Shown: positions 1-15,120, counted from the stretch's first letter. The stretch: 64,000 nt of DNA from Serratia inhibens (GCF_003591175.1 NZ_QYYG01000004.1:1-64000); one strand, 5' to 3'. The notes: generated by a model not told the origin, from the letters alone. Made by a program: numbers and translations.

Positions 1-128
1 AAAGGTTACTAAATGAATTTTACTTCAGTAGTCACTCTTCAAGACTTGATATTTTTTCGTACCCGAAGGTACTGGATATCGTCTTGTGGAGTGCCCACAC
101 AGATTGTCTGATAAATTGTTAAAGAGCA
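1..128 (-). promoter_or_regulatory. rRNA operon leader with boxA antiterminator
   Basis: The minus strand carries TGCTCTTTAACA (117-128), the conserved boxA of the rrn antitermination (nut-like) site. Below it is a small hairpin around GTACCTTCGGGTAC (58-71), typical of the 16S leader. The 16S gene itself begins beyond the left edge and no mature rRNA sequence is present. No protein gene is seen in 1-372. Confidence 0.85.
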
Positions 129-167
129 GTGAGTTAGTCGCCGTAGCTGGCTATCTCGAGGTGGCGT

Positions 168-195
168 ATACTACGCTTTTCACCCGAAGAGTCAA
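168..195 (-). promoter_or_regulatory. rRNA operon promoter P2
   Basis: On the minus strand TTGACT (190-195), a 16-bp spacer and TAGTAT (168-173) form a second promoter about 108 bp downstream of P1. This is the usual tandem P1-P2 layout of rrn operons. Transcription runs leftwards out of the window. Confidence 0.88.
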
Positions 196-275
196 GCATT
201 TATTTTGCTTTTCTCTTACCGACCTGGCGACTGGTTCTCGTTAGAGGAGTCGTTGTTCCCGGTCAGTGGAGGCGC

Positions 276-303
276 ATTATAGGGAGTTCTCAGAAGGTCG
301 CAA
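276..303 (-). promoter_or_regulatory. rRNA operon promoter P1
   Basis: Read on the minus strand there is a -35 TTGCGA (298-303), a 16-bp spacer and a -10 TATAAT (276-281), followed by GCGCCTCCACTGACC, which closely resembles enterobacterial rrn P1 discriminator and start regions. The sequence just upstream (304-345) has A/T tracts, as expected for an UP element, and lies in the short gap after hemG. The hemG-rrn order matches E. coli hemG-rrsA. Confidence 0.88.
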
Positions 304-372
304 CCCCTAAATGCAAAAAACTTTTCAAGCGCGGATTTTTTCGGCAAAACGCTGCACAAGCCAGCATATCAG

Positions 373-906
373 TCACTTTTCATACTGGATTTGGCCAAAC
401 TCCTGGGCAAAACGGTCCACCTGCTGCCAATCGGTGTACTCCACTTCTTTACTGGTATCCGTTTCGCCTCCCGTCATACGCATAATAAATTGAATCATGA
501 CGCGATCGAACCAACGATAACGTGGGTAGCGCAACGCGCCGGCAAACACCACGCACTGTTTTGGCTGCCAAGGAGAGGAAAGCAGGAACTTGCGGGTATA
601 GGCATTGGTCTGCGGTGAACGTTTGTCTGGTTTGCGGGCTGTCAGGTTGACGGCAAAGAATGCACTCGGCATCCGGTTCAATTGTTCGGCATGGCGCTTA
701 ACGAATTTTTCCAGCACCGGATGGAAGTGGCCGTAACGCACCGAAGCGCCGATCAACACCTGTTGATACTCACTGAGTTCGACACTGTCCGCCTGCAGCA
801 AGTCAATCACGTCACAGTGCAATGTATCCTGCAGTTTACTTGCTATATAAGAAGCGATAGAACGCGTTTGCCCATCACGGCTCGAATAAAGAATCAGTGC
901 CTTCAC
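373..906 (-). CDS. hemG: Menaquinone-dependent protoporphyrinogen IX dehydrogenase HemG
   Basis: HemG is a flavodoxin-like, FMN-binding enzyme at the inner membrane that oxidises protoporphyrinogen IX to protoporphyrin IX for heme synthesis and passes electrons to quinone. The protein (177 aa) starts [14 protein letters not shown], the flavodoxin phosphate-binding loop, and ends with the family block YRWFDR, GGETDT and YTDW. I chose the GTG start at 906 because AAGGAG lies 7 bases upstream and the length then fits E. coli HemG (181 aa). A longer reading to an ATG at 936 has no support. It is the last gene of the pepQ-yigZ-trkH-hemG cluster, 22 bp after trkH, and is followed directly by rrn promoter P1. 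Confidence 0.95.
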   Translation of the reverse strand: MKALILYSSRDGQTRSIASYIASKLQDTLHCDVIDLLQADSVELSEYQQVLIGASVRYGHFHPVLEKFVKRHAEQLNRMPSAFFAVNLTARKPDKRSPQTNAYTRKFLLSSPWQPKQCVVFAGALRYPRYRWFDRVMIQFIMRMTGGETDTSKEVEYTDWQQVDRFAQEFGQIQYEK

Positions 907-928
907 GGCGTTACTCCTTCTAACTGGA

Positions 929-2380
929 TCATTCACGCCAGAACGTTGGCGTAAACAGAACCAGCAGTGTAAAGACTTCCAGTCGTCCGAACAGCATGGT
1001 CAGTACCAGAATCCACTTCGCCGGCGCTGGCATAGTAGTAAAGTTATCCGCTACCACGCCCAACCCCGGTCCGAGATTGTTCAGCGTTGCCGTTACGGCA
1101 GCAAAAGCGGAGAAATCATCAACGCCGGTGGCGATGATCGCCAACATACTGACGATAAATACCAGGGCATACGCTGAGAAAAATCCCCATACAGCCTCCA
1201 GGATCCTTTCCGGCAACGCGCGATTCCCCAGCTTAATGGTATAAACAGCATTGGGATGCACCAGTCTTTTCAGCTCACGCGACCCCTGCAGATACAGCAA
1301 CAGAATACGGATAACTTTCAGACCACCGCCGGTCGAGCCTGCGCAACCGCCAATAAAAGCAGAGCACAACAGCAGCATGGGCAGGAACAGCGGCCACTTG
1401 GAAATGCTGTCAGTGGTAAAACCCGCCGTCGTCGCCATCGACACTACCTGGAAGAACGCCTGATTAAGCGTCTCCATGCCGGTTTTATAGACGCCATGCC
1501 CCCACAGCACCGCAGTACACACCACTACCAGCGTGAACTGCACAGCAATGAACATGCGAAACTCAGGATCGCGCCAATACACTTTCAGGTTGCGACCACT
1601 CAGCAAGGCAAAGTGCAAACCGTAGTTACAACCAGAAATCAGCAGGAAAATAGCAATGATGGTGTTGATGGTCGGGCTGGCGTAATAACCGATACTGGCA
1701 TCGTGGGTAGAGAAACCGCCGATGGCGATGGTCGAGAAGCTGTGGCCGATAGCGTCAAAGACTGACATCCCCGCGCCCCACAACGCCAATGCACAGGCAA
1801 TCGTCAACAGAACATAGATCAGCCACAAGGTTTTGGCCGTTTCGGCGATGCGCGGGCGCATTTTGTTATCTTTCAACGGGCCGGGCATTTCCGCGCGGTA
1901 GAGCTGCATGCCGCCGACGCCCAGAATCGGCAGTATCGCTACCGCCAACACGATAATCCCCATCCCTCCCATCCACTGCAACATCTGCCGGTAGAACAAA
2001 ATGGCTTTGGGCAATGAATCCAACCCGACCAGCGTCGTCGCGCCGGTAGTAGTCAAGCCGGAAAAAGATTCAAAGAAAGCATCAGTAAGCGACAGATTAG
2101 GTCGCTCCGAGAATAAAAACGGAAGTGCCCCCACGCTGCCCAACACCGTCCAAAACAACACCACAATCAGGAAACCTTCCCGCGGCTTCAGCTCATGCTT
2201 TTGTTTACGGTTGGGCCACCACAACATCAGGCCAATCGTCACCGCCACAAAGAAGGTCTGGCTGAAAGCCCTGCCCGCCCCATCGCGATATATCAATGCC
2301 ACCAGACCAGGAATAAACATAGTCCCGGAGAATAAGATGACCAGCAAACCTACGATACGGGTTATGGCGCGAAAATGCAT
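929..2380 (-). CDS. trkH: Trk potassium uptake channel subunit TrkH
   Basis: TrkH is the pore-forming inner-membrane subunit of the Trk K+ uptake system, gated by cytoplasmic TrkA. The length (483 aa) equals E. coli TrkH. The four pore loops of the SKT superfamily are visible: TTTGAT near residue 110, IAIGGFST near 218, TTAGFTT near 317 and NNLGPGLG near 435. Each carries the conserved filter glycine, and hydrophobic segments surround them along the whole chain. It lies between yigZ and hemG in the conserved enterobacterial order. trkA is not adjacent, as is usual. Confidence 0.97.
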   Translation of the reverse strand: MHFRAITRIVGLLVILFSGTMFIPGLVALIYRDGAGRAFSQTFFVAVTIGLMLWWPNRKQKHELKPREGFLIVVLFWTVLGSVGALPFLFSERPNLSLTDAFFESFSGLTTTGATTLVGLDSLPKAILFYRQMLQWMGGMGIIVLAVAILPILGVGGMQLYRAEMPGPLKDNKMRPRIAETAKTLWLIYVLLTIACALALWGAGMSVFDAIGHSFSTIAIGGFSTHDASIGYYASPTINTIIAIFLLISGCNYGLHFALLSGRNLKVYWRDPEFRMFIAVQFTLVVVCTAVLWGHGVYKTGMETLNQAFFQVVSMATTAGFTTDSISKWPLFLPMLLLCSAFIGGCAGSTGGGLKVIRILLLYLQGSRELKRLVHPNAVYTIKLGNRALPERILEAVWGFFSAYALVFIVSMLAIIATGVDDFSAFAAVTATLNNLGPGLGVVADNFTTMPAPAKWILVLTMLFGRLEVFTLLVLFTPTFWRE

Positions 2381-2414
2381 TTCAGCACGATCCTTAGCAA
2401 TTCAGTTGGGGGAA

Positions 2415-3029
2415 TTATTGCGAAACAGGGGCCAATTGCAAATTACCGCGACTGAGATCACGTAATTTCTTCCCGAAGGTCTCAACGACGGTTATCGGCA
2501 AAGCCAGATGCAGCATGACGGAGGCGCCATATTCCCCCTGAACGATCCGCCCTTCAGTTTGCTGTAACAAATTCTCGACCAGCGCCAGCTGCGCATAGTC
2601 ACATTGCAAAATATATTCGGCCTGCGGGACCTTGTAGCCCACAATGATCTGTTTCAGCGCCTGCTGCACGCCGCTGCCATAAGCTCTCACCAGGCCGCCT
2701 GTGCCCAACTTGATACCGCCGTAGTAACGTACCACTACGGCGGTGATTTCCCCTATGCCGCTGCCCATCAGTTGTGCGAGGATCGGTTTACCCGCAGTAC
2801 CGGAAGGCTCACCGTCGTCGGAGAAACCCAACTGCTGCGAATCATTCGGTGGCCCGGCGACAAAGGCCCAACAATGATGCCTTGCCGCCGGATGTTCATT
2901 TCGAACCTGTTGAATAAACGCCTTTGCCGCATCGGCCCCGCAAGTCGGCGCCAACAAAGTGATAAAGCGGCTCTTCTTTATCTCCTCGCTGATGCTGACG
3001 GCACCCGAAGGGATCGGATAAGGCTGCAT
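2415..3029 (-). CDS. yigZ: IMPACT/UPF0029 family protein YigZ
   Basis: This 204-aa protein belongs to the YigZ/IMPACT family, whose bacterial role is not settled. The N-terminal domain carries the family signature DDGEPSGTAGKPI (about residues 73-85) and VVVRYYGGIKLGTGGL (about 101-116); the C-terminal part is the small ferredoxin-like domain. Its ATG overlaps the pepQ stop by one base (TGATG), so translation is probably coupled to pepQ. Length matches E. coli YigZ. Confidence 0.93.
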   Translation of the reverse strand: MQPYPIPSGAVSISEEIKKSRFITLLAPTCGADAAKAFIQQVRNEHPAARHHCWAFVAGPPNDSQQLGFSDDGEPSGTAGKPILAQLMGSGIGEITAVVVRYYGGIKLGTGGLVRAYGSGVQQALKQIIVGYKVPQAEYILQCDYAQLALVENLLQQTEGRIVQGEYGASVMLHLALPITVVETFGKKLRDLSRGNLQLAPVSQ

Positions 3030-4360
3030 CAGGCCAGGTTCAGATCGCGCGTCATGTTCTCGATACGCTTCTCGTGGATCACGATATTGTCTTCAATGCG
3101 CATACCACCATAAGGCTTCAGCGCATCAATGCGATCCCAGGCAAAGTGCTTGCTGAACTCACCGTTGCGCCATGGCGCCAACAATGACTCAATAAAATAC
3201 AGGCCAGGTTCTATAGTCAGCACCATGCCTGGCTGTAACACCCGGGTACAGCGCAGGAAGGGATATTTGGACGGCGCTGCCAGATGCGTACCTTGTTCGT
3301 CCTGCATAAAGCCGGCGGCGTCGTGCACCTGCAAGCCCAGAGGATGACCAAGGCCGTGTGGCAGGAATGGCGTGGTGATCCCCTGCTCCACCATGGCTTC
3401 TTCGCTGATATCGCTCACCAGTTTGTGGTTCTTGAGCAGTTTGGCGATACGTTGATGCATCTGCACATGGTAGTCGGTGTAACGCACACCCGTCTTGAGG
3501 GTGCCCACCAACGCCAACATTTCGGTATTGAGGTCCGCCACCAGCTGCGCGAAATCACTGCCGCTCTGGCCTGCGTAGGTACGCGTTAAATCGGCGGCAT
3601 AACCGTTGTATTCCGCGCCGGCGTCAATCAGGAAGCTCAGCGCTTCGGCTGGCGGCTGATGGTCAAGCTTGGTGTAATGCAGCACCGCCGCATGTTCATT
3701 CAGCGCAACAATGTTGTCATAAGGTACATCGGTATCGCGGTGGCCTGTAGCAGTGAGGTAGGCCAAGTTGATATCAAACTCGCTCATGCCGGACAGGAAG
3801 GCCTCATGGGCCGCACGGTGTCCCATCACGGCCGTCTTTTGCGCTTCGCGCATGCAGGCCTGCTCGTAACCGGTTTTGATTGAGCGATGGAAATCCAGGT
3901 AGTTCAACACCGCTTTCGGATTCACGTTTTCCGCTGGGATGCCGAGATCGCGGGCGCGTTGCTGCCCGTAACCGATATACCCTACACGCTCACGCTGGGC
4001 TGGAAGCTGCTGAGCGATATCATCCGCATTGGCCAGCGGCAACAGTTCGATGGACTTGGTCCAGAAGCTGTCCGGCAGCGGCTCAACGCTGTGCCAATAA
4101 TCAACCGGCGAATAGAACCACAGCTTCGGTTTGTTAACGCCATCCACCCACAACCAGCAATTCGGTACCGATGTGACGGGCACCCAAGCCTTGAAGTGCG
4201 CATTCACTTTGAACGGATAGCTATGGTCGTCCAGAAAAACCCGTTGCAGTTCCCCGGAGTGAATCAACAGAGCGTCCAGCTTGTTGCGCGCCAATACTTC
4301 GCGCGCCCGTTTTTGCAGCTCTGCCAGGTGGTCGTTATACAATGAAGCCAGCGTTTCCAT
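3029..4360 (-). CDS. pepQ: Xaa-Pro dipeptidase PepQ
   Basis: PepQ is a cytoplasmic metallo-dipeptidase of the pita-bread (M24) family that cleaves dipeptides with C-terminal proline. The 443-aa length matches E. coli PepQ exactly when the ATG at 4360 is used, preceded by AAGGG; a GTG directly before it is the less likely start. The metal-ligand motifs are visible: [16 protein letters not shown] (two Asp), [10 protein letters not shown] (His), TIEPGLY (Glu) and MRIEDN (Glu). It is the first gene of the pepQ-yigZ-trkH-hemG cluster. Confidence 0.97.
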   Translation of the reverse strand: METLASLYNDHLAELQKRAREVLARNKLDALLIHSGELQRVFLDDHSYPFKVNAHFKAWVPVTSVPNCWLWVDGVNKPKLWFYSPVDYWHSVEPLPDSFWTKSIELLPLANADDIAQQLPAQRERVGYIGYGQQRARDLGIPAENVNPKAVLNYLDFHRSIKTGYEQACMREAQKTAVMGHRAAHEAFLSGMSEFDINLAYLTATGHRDTDVPYDNIVALNEHAAVLHYTKLDHQPPAEALSFLIDAGAEYNGYAADLTRTYAGQSGSDFAQLVADLNTEMLALVGTLKTGVRYTDYHVQMHQRIAKLLKNHKLVSDISEEAMVEQGITTPFLPHGLGHPLGLQVHDAAGFMQDEQGTHLAAPSKYPFLRCTRVLQPGMVLTIEPGLYFIESLLAPWRNGEFSKHFAWDRIDALKPYGGMRIEDNIVIHEKRIENMTRDLNLA

Positions 4361-4473
4361 CACAATACCCTTATACCCTTAAAACGGAATGCGCCATCTT
4401 AGCACACCGCTCTGGCGCACCAACCCCATCAGTTCCGGCATGCGGGGCAGTTCGCAAATCAGCATAAACGTCG

Positions 4474-5670
4474 TTACATCCGCCGCTGAACAATCAACCA
4501 CCCCAAAAAACCAAGCAGCGCAATTGCCGCCGTCCACAGACCATGATGCTCCAGCAAGACAGCACCGGCAGCGGCGGCGCCCGCCAGGCATTGCTGCAGA
4601 AAACCGCATAGCGCCATGGCATAAGCACCCTGTTCTTTAGCGTCGCTGACGGCTATCGCCATGCTATTCGGGAACAGTATTGCCTGGCCAAAAATCGTCA
4701 GGCAATACAAGGTGATGAATATCGTCATGCCGGAAACGCCTACTAGCATGCCACCCCACCACAACAGCATTATCGCAGCGGTCGCCAATGCGGCTATGCT
4801 CGTCCCCACCTGCATCAACCGTTTGCCGCCCAAACGGGCCACCGTGCGGTTCACCGTCATAGCTCCGGTAAAGTAAGCCACGCCGATCACCAGCCCCAAA
4901 GCACCAAAGGCGGTAACATTGAGGCCAAAGCCCTGCTGCATCACAAACGGGCTAACCTCCTGCAAGGTTACCGTAGTAGCAAACCCCACCCCGCCGACGC
5001 AGGCTGGCCAGAAAAACCCCGGACGACGCAGGATACTCCAATAGGTCGCCGCCATTGCAGGACGTTGCCCCACCGCCCGGCCCACCTCCAACGGCAACGT
5101 CGCCATTAACAACAAGATCGCCAGCCCGGTCAGCCCCATCAACACGAAGCCCATTTGCCAGTGCGAATACTGGCTGAGCAGCCCGCCAATAAACTGCCCG
5201 CCGCCCAGTGCAGTGATGAAGGCTATCGACAGCACCGAGAGACGCCGCGCCAGCTCATCCCCACTCCAGTTGTCGCGCACAATAATGCGCGCGATGATCG
5301 CCGCGCCACCGGCAGCAATGCCCTGCAAGGTGCGCAACACCAACAGTTGGATGCCATTGTTACAAAACGCCAACAGCACGCTGCAACCGATAAACAACAC
5401 CAGAGAAAGCGTCAGCGGCAGGCGGCGGCCAAAACGATCGGCCGCGGCCCCCCAGAACAACACCGGCAGCGCGGCACCAATCACGAACAGGGATATGGAA
5501 AGCTCAGTGGCGCGGCGCGTCATCATCAGTTCCTGCATCACCGTCGGCAAAGAAGGCAAATACACCGTTGTCGCCATCTGCGCCATAAAGACCAGCAGAC
5601 AGGCCAGCGTCATGGTTCTGGCAGGAACACTCCATAAACCACTCTGTTTTACACATATCGCTTTACTCAT
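4474..5670 (-). CDS. MFS multidrug efflux transporter (Bcr/CflA-like)
   Basis: This 398-aa protein has about twelve hydrophobic segments and the MFS motif A in the loop after TM2 (GAAADRFGRRLPL, near residues 74-86). An Arg-rich TM4 region (RTLQGIAAGGAAIIAR) is typical of the DHA1 drug:H+ antiporter branch with Bcr and CflA. The substrate cannot be told from sequence. The gene sits between pepQ and fadB, where E. coli has no gene, so it is an accessory insertion. It reads away from fadB and shares the 233-bp intergenic region with it. Confidence 0.82.
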   Translation of the reverse strand: MSKAICVKQSGLWSVPARTMTLACLLVFMAQMATTVYLPSLPTVMQELMMTRRATELSISLFVIGAALPVLFWGAAADRFGRRLPLTLSLVLFIGCSVLLAFCNNGIQLLVLRTLQGIAAGGAAIIARIIVRDNWSGDELARRLSVLSIAFITALGGGQFIGGLLSQYSHWQMGFVLMGLTGLAILLLMATLPLEVGRAVGQRPAMAATYWSILRRPGFFWPACVGGVGFATTVTLQEVSPFVMQQGFGLNVTAFGALGLVIGVAYFTGAMTVNRTVARLGGKRLMQVGTSIAALATAAIMLLWWGGMLVGVSGMTIFITLYCLTIFGQAILFPNSMAIAVSDAKEQGAYAMALCGFLQQCLAGAAAAGAVLLEHHGLWTAAIALLGFLGWLIVQRRM

Positions 5671-5862
5671 CCTGCCCCCTGCGTGGATAGCGCTCTATCT
5701 CGGGCAAGTGTATTGGGCCTTTCGGCCCCCGGCAAATGACAAGAACGCATAAAATATAATTTAATGTAAAATCAATACATTAACTCAATGATATGTGATC
5801 CGCTTTGCAAAAACGCAATCTCTGATTTGCATATTGTTAACATAAAAACCACACTCCTCATC

Positions 5863-5879
5863 ATCTGGTCATACCAGAT
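5863..5879. promoter_or_regulatory. FadR operator of fadBA
   Basis: ATCTGGTCATACCAGAT is an almost perfect dyad matching the FadR site of the fad regulon (E. coli fadB has ATCTGGTACGACCAGAT). It lies 25 bp upstream of the fadB ATG, so FadR bound there should block transcription unless long-chain acyl-CoA is present. Confidence 0.9.
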
Positions 5880-5903
5880 CAAACGCTGATTCAGGAGATA
5901 GAC

Positions 5904-9267
<3,364 letters not shown>

Positions 9268-9339
9268 CTGTGTCTATCTTGGGGTGACTGCGTAACTCAT
9301 TCAAACCGCAGCATCCCGACAAGTTTAGTTGCCGTACTT

Positions 9340-9365
9340 CCCGCCTGTCAGGGGCGGGTTTTTTT
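9340..9365 (+). terminator. Intrinsic terminator of fadBA
   Basis: CCCGCC (9340-9345) pairs with GGCGGG (9353-9358) around a 7-base loop, followed by a run of seven T. Confidence 0.85.
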
Positions 9366-9392
9366 ATGCCTGAAATCTAGAGGTGCCCCAAT

Positions 9393-9417
9393 AAAAAAGG
9401 GCAGCCACCGGCTACCC
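9393..9417 (-). terminator. Intrinsic terminator of the fre transcript
   Basis: On the minus strand GGGTAGCC (9410-9417) pairs with GGCTGCCC (9399-9406), with one G-T pair and a 3-base loop, followed by six T (9393-9398). It lies 23 bp beyond the fre stop, convergent with fadA. Confidence 0.85.
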
Positions 9418-9439
9418 CACTTTATGTCAACCTTGCGCC

Positions 9440-10141
9440 TCAGATGAACGAGAAGGCGTCGCCAAACATATGCGCTTCCTGCGCACCGCGTTCAATGCAA
9501 AAACGTTCGCGGGCAATTTTTGCCATCTCAAACCGGCCGGCAATATAAATATCGTGCTCCGCCAGCGTGCCGAAATCCTGCAATACCGCACTGAGCACCG
9601 TGCCGCTGCGGCCACGCCACTCCTCTTCCGGCTGTTCGACCACCGGGATCACCTTCAGATTCGGGTGCTGTAACGACAGCGCTTCCAGCTCACTCAAATC
9701 ATACAGGTGCTTCAGCTCACGCCCGCCCCAATAGATAGAGATATCGCGGTCCGGCTGTTGCTCCAGCGCGGTAAGCAGAATTGAACGCGCATAGGAGAAG
9801 CCTGTACCGCCGGCGATCAACACCAACGGACGGCTGCCTTCTTCTCGTAGCCAGGCATCGCCGTGCGGGATATCGACGGTAATCGCCTGCTCTTTCAGAA
9901 TGCGATCCATCACCGCCATAGCGTACAGATTCAGCTCCGAAGCGCCGATATGCAGCTCGATATATTCTTGCTGTGAAGGCGTCGATGCCAGCGAGAAAGG
10001 ACGCTTGTCGCGCTCATCCATCACTACCATCAGATACTGTCCTGCCTTGAAAGAAAACGGTGCCTCTGGCACCAAACGTACCCGATAAACCGTATCGGTA
10101 ATGGCCTCTACGGAGGTCACTTTACAGCTCAATATTGTCAT
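9440..10141 (-). CDS. fre: NAD(P)H-flavin reductase Fre
   Basis: Fre reduces free riboflavin, FMN or FAD with NAD(P)H in the cytoplasm and supplies reduced flavin, including for UbiX/UbiD-type chemistry. The 233-aa protein starts [20 protein letters not shown], with the flavin-binding RPFSLAS motif (about 46-52) and the pyridine-nucleotide motif [10 protein letters not shown] (about 112-121). The start at 10141 is chosen on length agreement with E. coli (233 aa) and the GAGGG upstream. It lies downstream of ubiD with a 50-bp gap. Confidence 0.96.
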   Translation of the reverse strand: MTILSCKVTSVEAITDTVYRVRLVPEAPFSFKAGQYLMVVMDERDKRPFSLASTPSQQEYIELHIGASELNLYAMAVMDRILKEQAITVDIPHGDAWLREEGSRPLVLIAGGTGFSYARSILLTALEQQPDRDISIYWGGRELKHLYDLSELEALSLQHPNLKVIPVVEQPEEEWRGRSGTVLSAVLQDFGTLAEHDIYIAGRFEMAKIARERFCIERGAQEAHMFGDAFSFI

Positions 10142-10191
10142 GCGTTCCCTCTGTCGGGTCATCAATGCAAAACTGAGAACGGAGCCTGACG

Positions 10192-11688
10192 CTACAACGT
10201 CGGTTCTCTGTCACTGAAAATTCCGAGCTCATCCCAGATTTCATCGACGCGCGCACGCACCTTTTCATCCATCTGAATTGGACGGCCCCATTCGCGCGGG
10301 GTTTCACCCGGCCATTTATTGGTGGCATCCAGCCCCATCTTCGATCCCAATCCGGAAACCGGGGAGGCGAAGTCCAGATAATCGATCGGCGTGTTTTCTA
10401 CCATCACGGTATCCCTTGCCGGATCCATTCTGGTGGTGATCGCCCAAATCACATCATTCCAGTCACGCGCATTGATGTCATCGTCACAGACGATAACAAA
10501 CTTGGTGTACATAAACTGACGCAGGAACGACCAGACGCCCATCATCACGCGCTTGGCATGACCGGCATACTGTTTTTTGATAGTCACCACCGCCAGGCGG
10601 TAAGAGCAACCTTCTGGCGGCAGGTAGAAATCTACGATTTCCGGGAACTGCTTTTGCAGGATGGGAACAAACACTTCGTTCAGCGCCACACCCAATACCG
10701 CCGGCTCATCCGGCGGACGGCCGGTGTAGGTCGAATGATAAATTGCATCACGACGCTGGGTGATGTGAGTAACGGTAAATACCGGGAAGCTGTCGATCTC
10801 GTTGTAGTAACCGGTGTGATCGCCATACGGGCCTTCCGGCGCCATTTCACCCGGCTCAATATAGCCTTCCAACACGATCTCCGCACTGGCGGGCACTTCC
10901 AGATCGCAGGATATGCATTTGACCACTTCGGTTTTGTTGCCGCGCAACAACCCGGCAAAGGCATACTCAGACAGGTTGTCCGGCACCGGCGTGACCGCCC
11001 CGAGGATAGTGGCGGGATCCGCACCCAGTGCAACAGCAACCGGGAAACGCTCACCGGGATGCGCCTGGCACCATTCCTGGTAATCCAACGCGCCGCCGCG
11101 GTGCGACAGCCAACGCATGATCACTTTATTCTTGCCGAGTACCTGCTGACGGTAAATGCCCAAATTCTGCCGCTCTTTTTGCGGCCCGCGGGTGATGGTC
11201 AACCCCCAGGTGATGAGCGGTGCAGCGTCTTCAGGCCAACAATGCATCACCGGAATACGGCCGAGATCGACGTCATCACCCTGCCATACCTGCTCCTGGC
11301 AAGGCGCGGAACCCAGTACCTTGGTCGGCATATTCAGCACTTGCTTGAACTTCGGCAACTTGTCGAACAGATCGCGGAACCCCTTCGGCGGCTCCGGCTC
11401 TTTGAGGAACGCCAGCAGCTTGCCGACCTCACGCAATGAGCTGACATCCTCCTGGCCCATGCCCATCGCTACGCGATTGGCCGTACCAAACAGATTGCAC
11501 AGCACCGGCATGTCATACCCTTTCGGGTTTTCGAACAGCAACGCCGGGCCGCCCGCACGTAGAGTACGATCGGCAATTTCTGTCATTTCCAGATAGGGAT
11601 CAATCGGCTGGCTGATGCGTTTTAGTTCCCCTCTCTTTTCCAGCAACGAGAGGAAATCGCGTAAGTCACGGTATTTCATGCTGATCAT
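10192..11688 (-). CDS. ubiD: 4-hydroxy-3-polyprenylbenzoate decarboxylase UbiD
   Basis: UbiD decarboxylates 3-octaprenyl-4-hydroxybenzoate in ubiquinone synthesis using prenylated FMN made by UbiX. The family block [21 protein letters not shown], with the catalytic acid region, and [12 protein letters not shown] are visible. Using the ATG at 11688 ([12 protein letters not shown]) gives 498 aa against 497 in E. coli, whose N-terminus MDAMKY aligns. An ATG at 11712 with GAGGG upstream would add 8 residues and cannot be excluded. It is probably cotranscribed with fre. Confidence 0.95.
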   Translation of the reverse strand: MISMKYRDLRDFLSLLEKRGELKRISQPIDPYLEMTEIADRTLRAGGPALLFENPKGYDMPVLCNLFGTANRVAMGMGQEDVSSLREVGKLLAFLKEPEPPKGFRDLFDKLPKFKQVLNMPTKVLGSAPCQEQVWQGDDVDLGRIPVMHCWPEDAAPLITWGLTITRGPQKERQNLGIYRQQVLGKNKVIMRWLSHRGGALDYQEWCQAHPGERFPVAVALGADPATILGAVTPVPDNLSEYAFAGLLRGNKTEVVKCISCDLEVPASAEIVLEGYIEPGEMAPEGPYGDHTGYYNEIDSFPVFTVTHITQRRDAIYHSTYTGRPPDEPAVLGVALNEVFVPILQKQFPEIVDFYLPPEGCSYRLAVVTIKKQYAGHAKRVMMGVWSFLRQFMYTKFVIVCDDDINARDWNDVIWAITTRMDPARDTVMVENTPIDYLDFASPVSGLGSKMGLDATNKWPGETPREWGRPIQMDEKVRARVDEIWDELGIFSDREPTL

Positions 11689-11776
11689 TATAACGGCCAG
11701 TGAGGAGAGCATTATAAGCCCTCTTCACGGTTGTTGCTGCACTTTTGTTAAACACCGGTAAAGGCATCGCCGGTTC

Positions 11777-12502
11777 TCAGTGGCACGTGAATGGCACCAG
11801 CGGGCGTAACGCCTGCGTATTGTCATACTCCTGGGTCTCCACGCCGTGGCGGAATACCTTGAAGCCTTGATCTCTGGCACTGAAGTAGCGCAAGTCATTG
11901 CCCTCAACGTGCAACAGGCTGCCCTCGCGCAGTGCCACAACCGATTCGCTCGGATTGACTGCGCAGAATTCCGCCAAGCGTTCATCACGAGTTTCACCCA
12001 TGTGACCACTGATATGAGCATCGATATAATGCGGGTTAATCTGCACCGGGAACAAGCCCAATGCCGGCAGCACTACGCTGTTGCGCACCGGCATATCATT
12101 AGTGGTCCGAATGCTTGGCGTAGCAACGTTGCAGCCGGCGCTCCAACCGACATAAGGTACACCGCGTTCACGAACCGCACGCTGGATCGGGACGATGAGG
12201 CCCTTTTCATGCAACATCTGGTTCAACATCCAGGTATTGCCGCCGCTGACCAAAATGCATTGTGCCTGATCAATCGCCGCCGCCGGAGATTCGGCGTGAT
12301 GAATGCCGGTTACCTGGATGCCCAGGGTCTGCGCCAGTTCCTGCGCACGTTGATCGTAATCGCTGCGGATCAGGGCATAAGGGACTAATACGGCAGACGT
12401 AATACCATGACGCGCGATCATCGCCAGCAACCGGCTCTTGGCATAACCCAACAATTCATCCTCGCCGGACAGCTTGCCGTTGCTTAACAGAAATAACTCC
12501 AT
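11777..12502 (-). CDS. pepE: Dipeptidase E (alpha-aspartyl dipeptidase)
   Basis: PepE is a cytoplasmic serine peptidase (family S51) that hydrolyses dipeptides with N-terminal aspartate. The 241-aa protein contains the nucleophile elbow GWSAGCN with Ser121, Asp136 in TTNDMP and His158 in NPHYID, matching the Ser-Asp-His set of Salmonella PepE. It sits between ubiD and rfaH, a place where E. coli has no pepE. About 12 residues longer at the C-terminus than E. coli PepE. Confidence 0.9.
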   Translation of the reverse strand: MELFLLSNGKLSGEDELLGYAKSRLLAMIARHGITSAVLVPYALIRSDYDQRAQELAQTLGIQVTGIHHAESPAAAIDQAQCILVSGGNTWMLNQMLHEKGLIVPIQRAVRERGVPYVGWSAGCNVATPSIRTTNDMPVRNSVVLPALGLFPVQINPHYIDAHISGHMGETRDERLAEFCAVNPSESVVALREGSLLHVEGNDLRYFSARDQGFKVFRHGVETQEYDNTQALRPLVPFTCH

Positions 12503-12747
12503 GTCTTCCTCTCAATCGAAAATGATGAATAGCGTCACATCAGGCCACATCAGGCCAAGGCATACTTGCGACGGTAACAAATTTTTAGCCCTCTGTTATA
12601 CCCAAGCCGTGCGAATAAGTGTGTGACCCCTCGCTAATTGCCGACGATTCATGCAGATAGCGGCTGTTACAAGCTGAAACCTGCATCACTATGTATCCGT
12701 ACCGGCTTTTGATATGCTTACCGGCTGACAGAAAGGCATGTGAAATT

Positions 12748-13236
12748 ATGGAATCTTGGTACTTACTGTATTGCAAACGCGGCCAACTTTTACGGGCGCA
12801 GGAACACCTGGAGCGCCAGGAAGTGAACTGCCTGAGCCCGATCATTACGCTGGAAAAAGTCGTGCGCGGTAAACGCATCTCGGTCAGCGAGCCCCTGTTC
12901 CCCAACTACCTGTTTGTGGAGTTCGACCCGGAACGCATTCACACCACAACCATCAGCGCAACACGTGGTGTCAGCCATTTCGTGCGCTTTGGCTCGCTGC
13001 CGACGACCATCCCGCAGAAGGTTATCGAAGAGCTGCAGACTCATGCCAGTGAAACCTATTTCGACCCGGAAACCCCTCAGCCAGGCGATACCGTACTGAT
13101 CGTAGACGGCATGTTCGAAGGGCTGAAGGCGATTTACACCGAGCCGGACGGAGAAGCTCGCTCAATGCTGCTGCTGAATCTGATTAACAAGCAGGTCAGC
13201 CAAAGCGTGGACAATCGGCAGTTCCAAAAGCTATAA
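12748..13236 (+). CDS. rfaH: Transcription antiterminator RfaH
   Basis: RfaH is an NusG paralogue recruited to RNA polymerase at ops sites, promoting expression of long LPS, capsule and similar operons. The 162-aa length equals E. coli Rfa[14 protein letters not shown] starts the NGN domain and [11 protein letters not shown] is conserved. The C-terminal domain, which switches fold, ends LLLNLINKQ. The ATG at 12748 is chosen by homology; a longer upstream reading adds 19 unrelated residues. It reads against the surrounding leftward genes and faces hemB. Confidence 0.97.
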   Translation: MESWYLLYCKRGQLLRAQEHLERQEVNCLSPIITLEKVVRGKRISVSEPLFPNYLFVEFDPERIHTTTISATRGVSHFVRFGSLPTTIPQKVIEELQTHASETYFDPETPQPGDTVLIVDGMFEGLKAIYTEPDGEARSMLLLNLINKQVSQSVDNRQFQKL

Positions 13237-13244
13237 AAAGCAAA

Positions 13245-13264
13245 AAGGCGCCAAATGGCGCCTT
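13245..13264 (-). terminator. Terminator between rfaH and hemB
   Basis: AAGGCGCC (13245-13252) and GGCGCCTT (13257-13264) form a perfect 8-bp stem with a 4-base loop. On the minus strand it is followed by TTT, then GC and TTTTT, so it mainly serves hemB. It also lies 8 bp after the rfaH stop and may act in both directions. Confidence 0.8.
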
Positions 13265-13284
13265 GGTCATGGGATACAAGCGCC

Positions 13285-14316
<1,032 letters not shown>

Positions 14317-14321
14317 CTAAC

Positions 14322-15104
14322 TCATACCAGCCGGAACAGCCGGCGGGCGTTCTCAACGGTTTTCTGCCCCAACCATTCAGGGTCTTCTTGCCGCCAGGTA
14401 GCCACCTGCCGGACGATATGGGGCAAAAAACAGGGTTCGTTGCGGCGAGATGCAGGTTTAGGGCGTAAATCCCGGGGCAACAGATAGGGTGCGTCGGTTT
14501 CCAGCAATAAACGGTCCGCCGGGATCCGCGGCAACAGTGCGCGCAATTCCAGGCCACGCCGCTCATCGCAGACCCAACCGGTAATACCGATCGACAACCC
14601 CAGCGACAGACAGTGGTCTAATTCCTGGGTGGTGCCGGTAAAGCAGTGCACCACGGCCGCGGGCAGTTTATCCAACCACGGTGCCAACAGCGCGGCAAAA
14701 CGTGCGTGCGCGTCGCGGCAATGAAGAAAAACCGGCATCCCCAGCTCTGCCGCCAATGCCAACTGGGCGCTGAAAGCCTCTTCTTGCTGCTCCGGGGTGG
14801 AGAAATTACGGTTGAAATCCAGCCCGCACTCCCCTATCGCCACCACTTCCGGCCTGATAGCCAACTGGCGGATGCGGGCTGCAGTATCCTCGCTCCAACC
14901 GCTGGCATGGTGCGGGTGCACACCTGCGGTGGACCAACAGTAACCGGCGTGCTGCTGCGCCAGGTCACTGGCGGCCTGGCTTTCTTGCAAGTCGGTACCG
15001 GTAATTAACAGCCCATCCACGCCAGCGGCGCGTGCGCGTTCCACCACTGCCGGGCGGTCTTTGGCAAACTGTGAACTGGTGAGATTAACGCCGATATCAA
15101 ACAT
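14322..15104 (-). CDS. tatD: TatD metal-dependent hydrolase (3'-5' exonuclease)
   Basis: TatD is a TIM-barrel, divalent-metal nuclease linked to DNA repair; it is not needed for Tat export despite the operon. The 260-aa protein begins [13 protein letters not shown] and shows [31 protein letters not shown] and [12 protein letters not shown], which carry the His/Glu/Asp metal ligands. The start at 15104 fits the E. coli length. A strong hairpin separates it from tatC, and hemB follows closely. Confidence 0.96.
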   Translation of the reverse strand: MFDIGVNLTSSQFAKDRPAVVERARAAGVDGLLITGTDLQESQAASDLAQQHAGYCWSTAGVHPHHASGWSEDTAARIRQLAIRPEVVAIGECGLDFNRNFSTPEQQEEAFSAQLALAAELGMPVFLHCRDAHARFAALLAPWLDKLPAAVVHCFTGTTQELDHCLSLGLSIGITGWVCDERRGLELRALLPRIPADRLLLETDAPYLLPRDLRPKPASRRNEPCFLPHIVRQVATWRQEDPEWLGQKTVENARRLFRLV

Positions 15105-15120
15105 GTTTTTTTCCAAAGCA

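Noticed and set aside
1-372. Possible 16S rRNA gene start
   Set aside because: The sequence matches the promoter and leader only; the mature 16S 5' end is not reached within the window.
12536-12555. Tandem direct repeat CACATCAGGC (two copies) upstream of pepE
   Set aside because: Only two 10-bp copies; too little to call an operator or repeat element.
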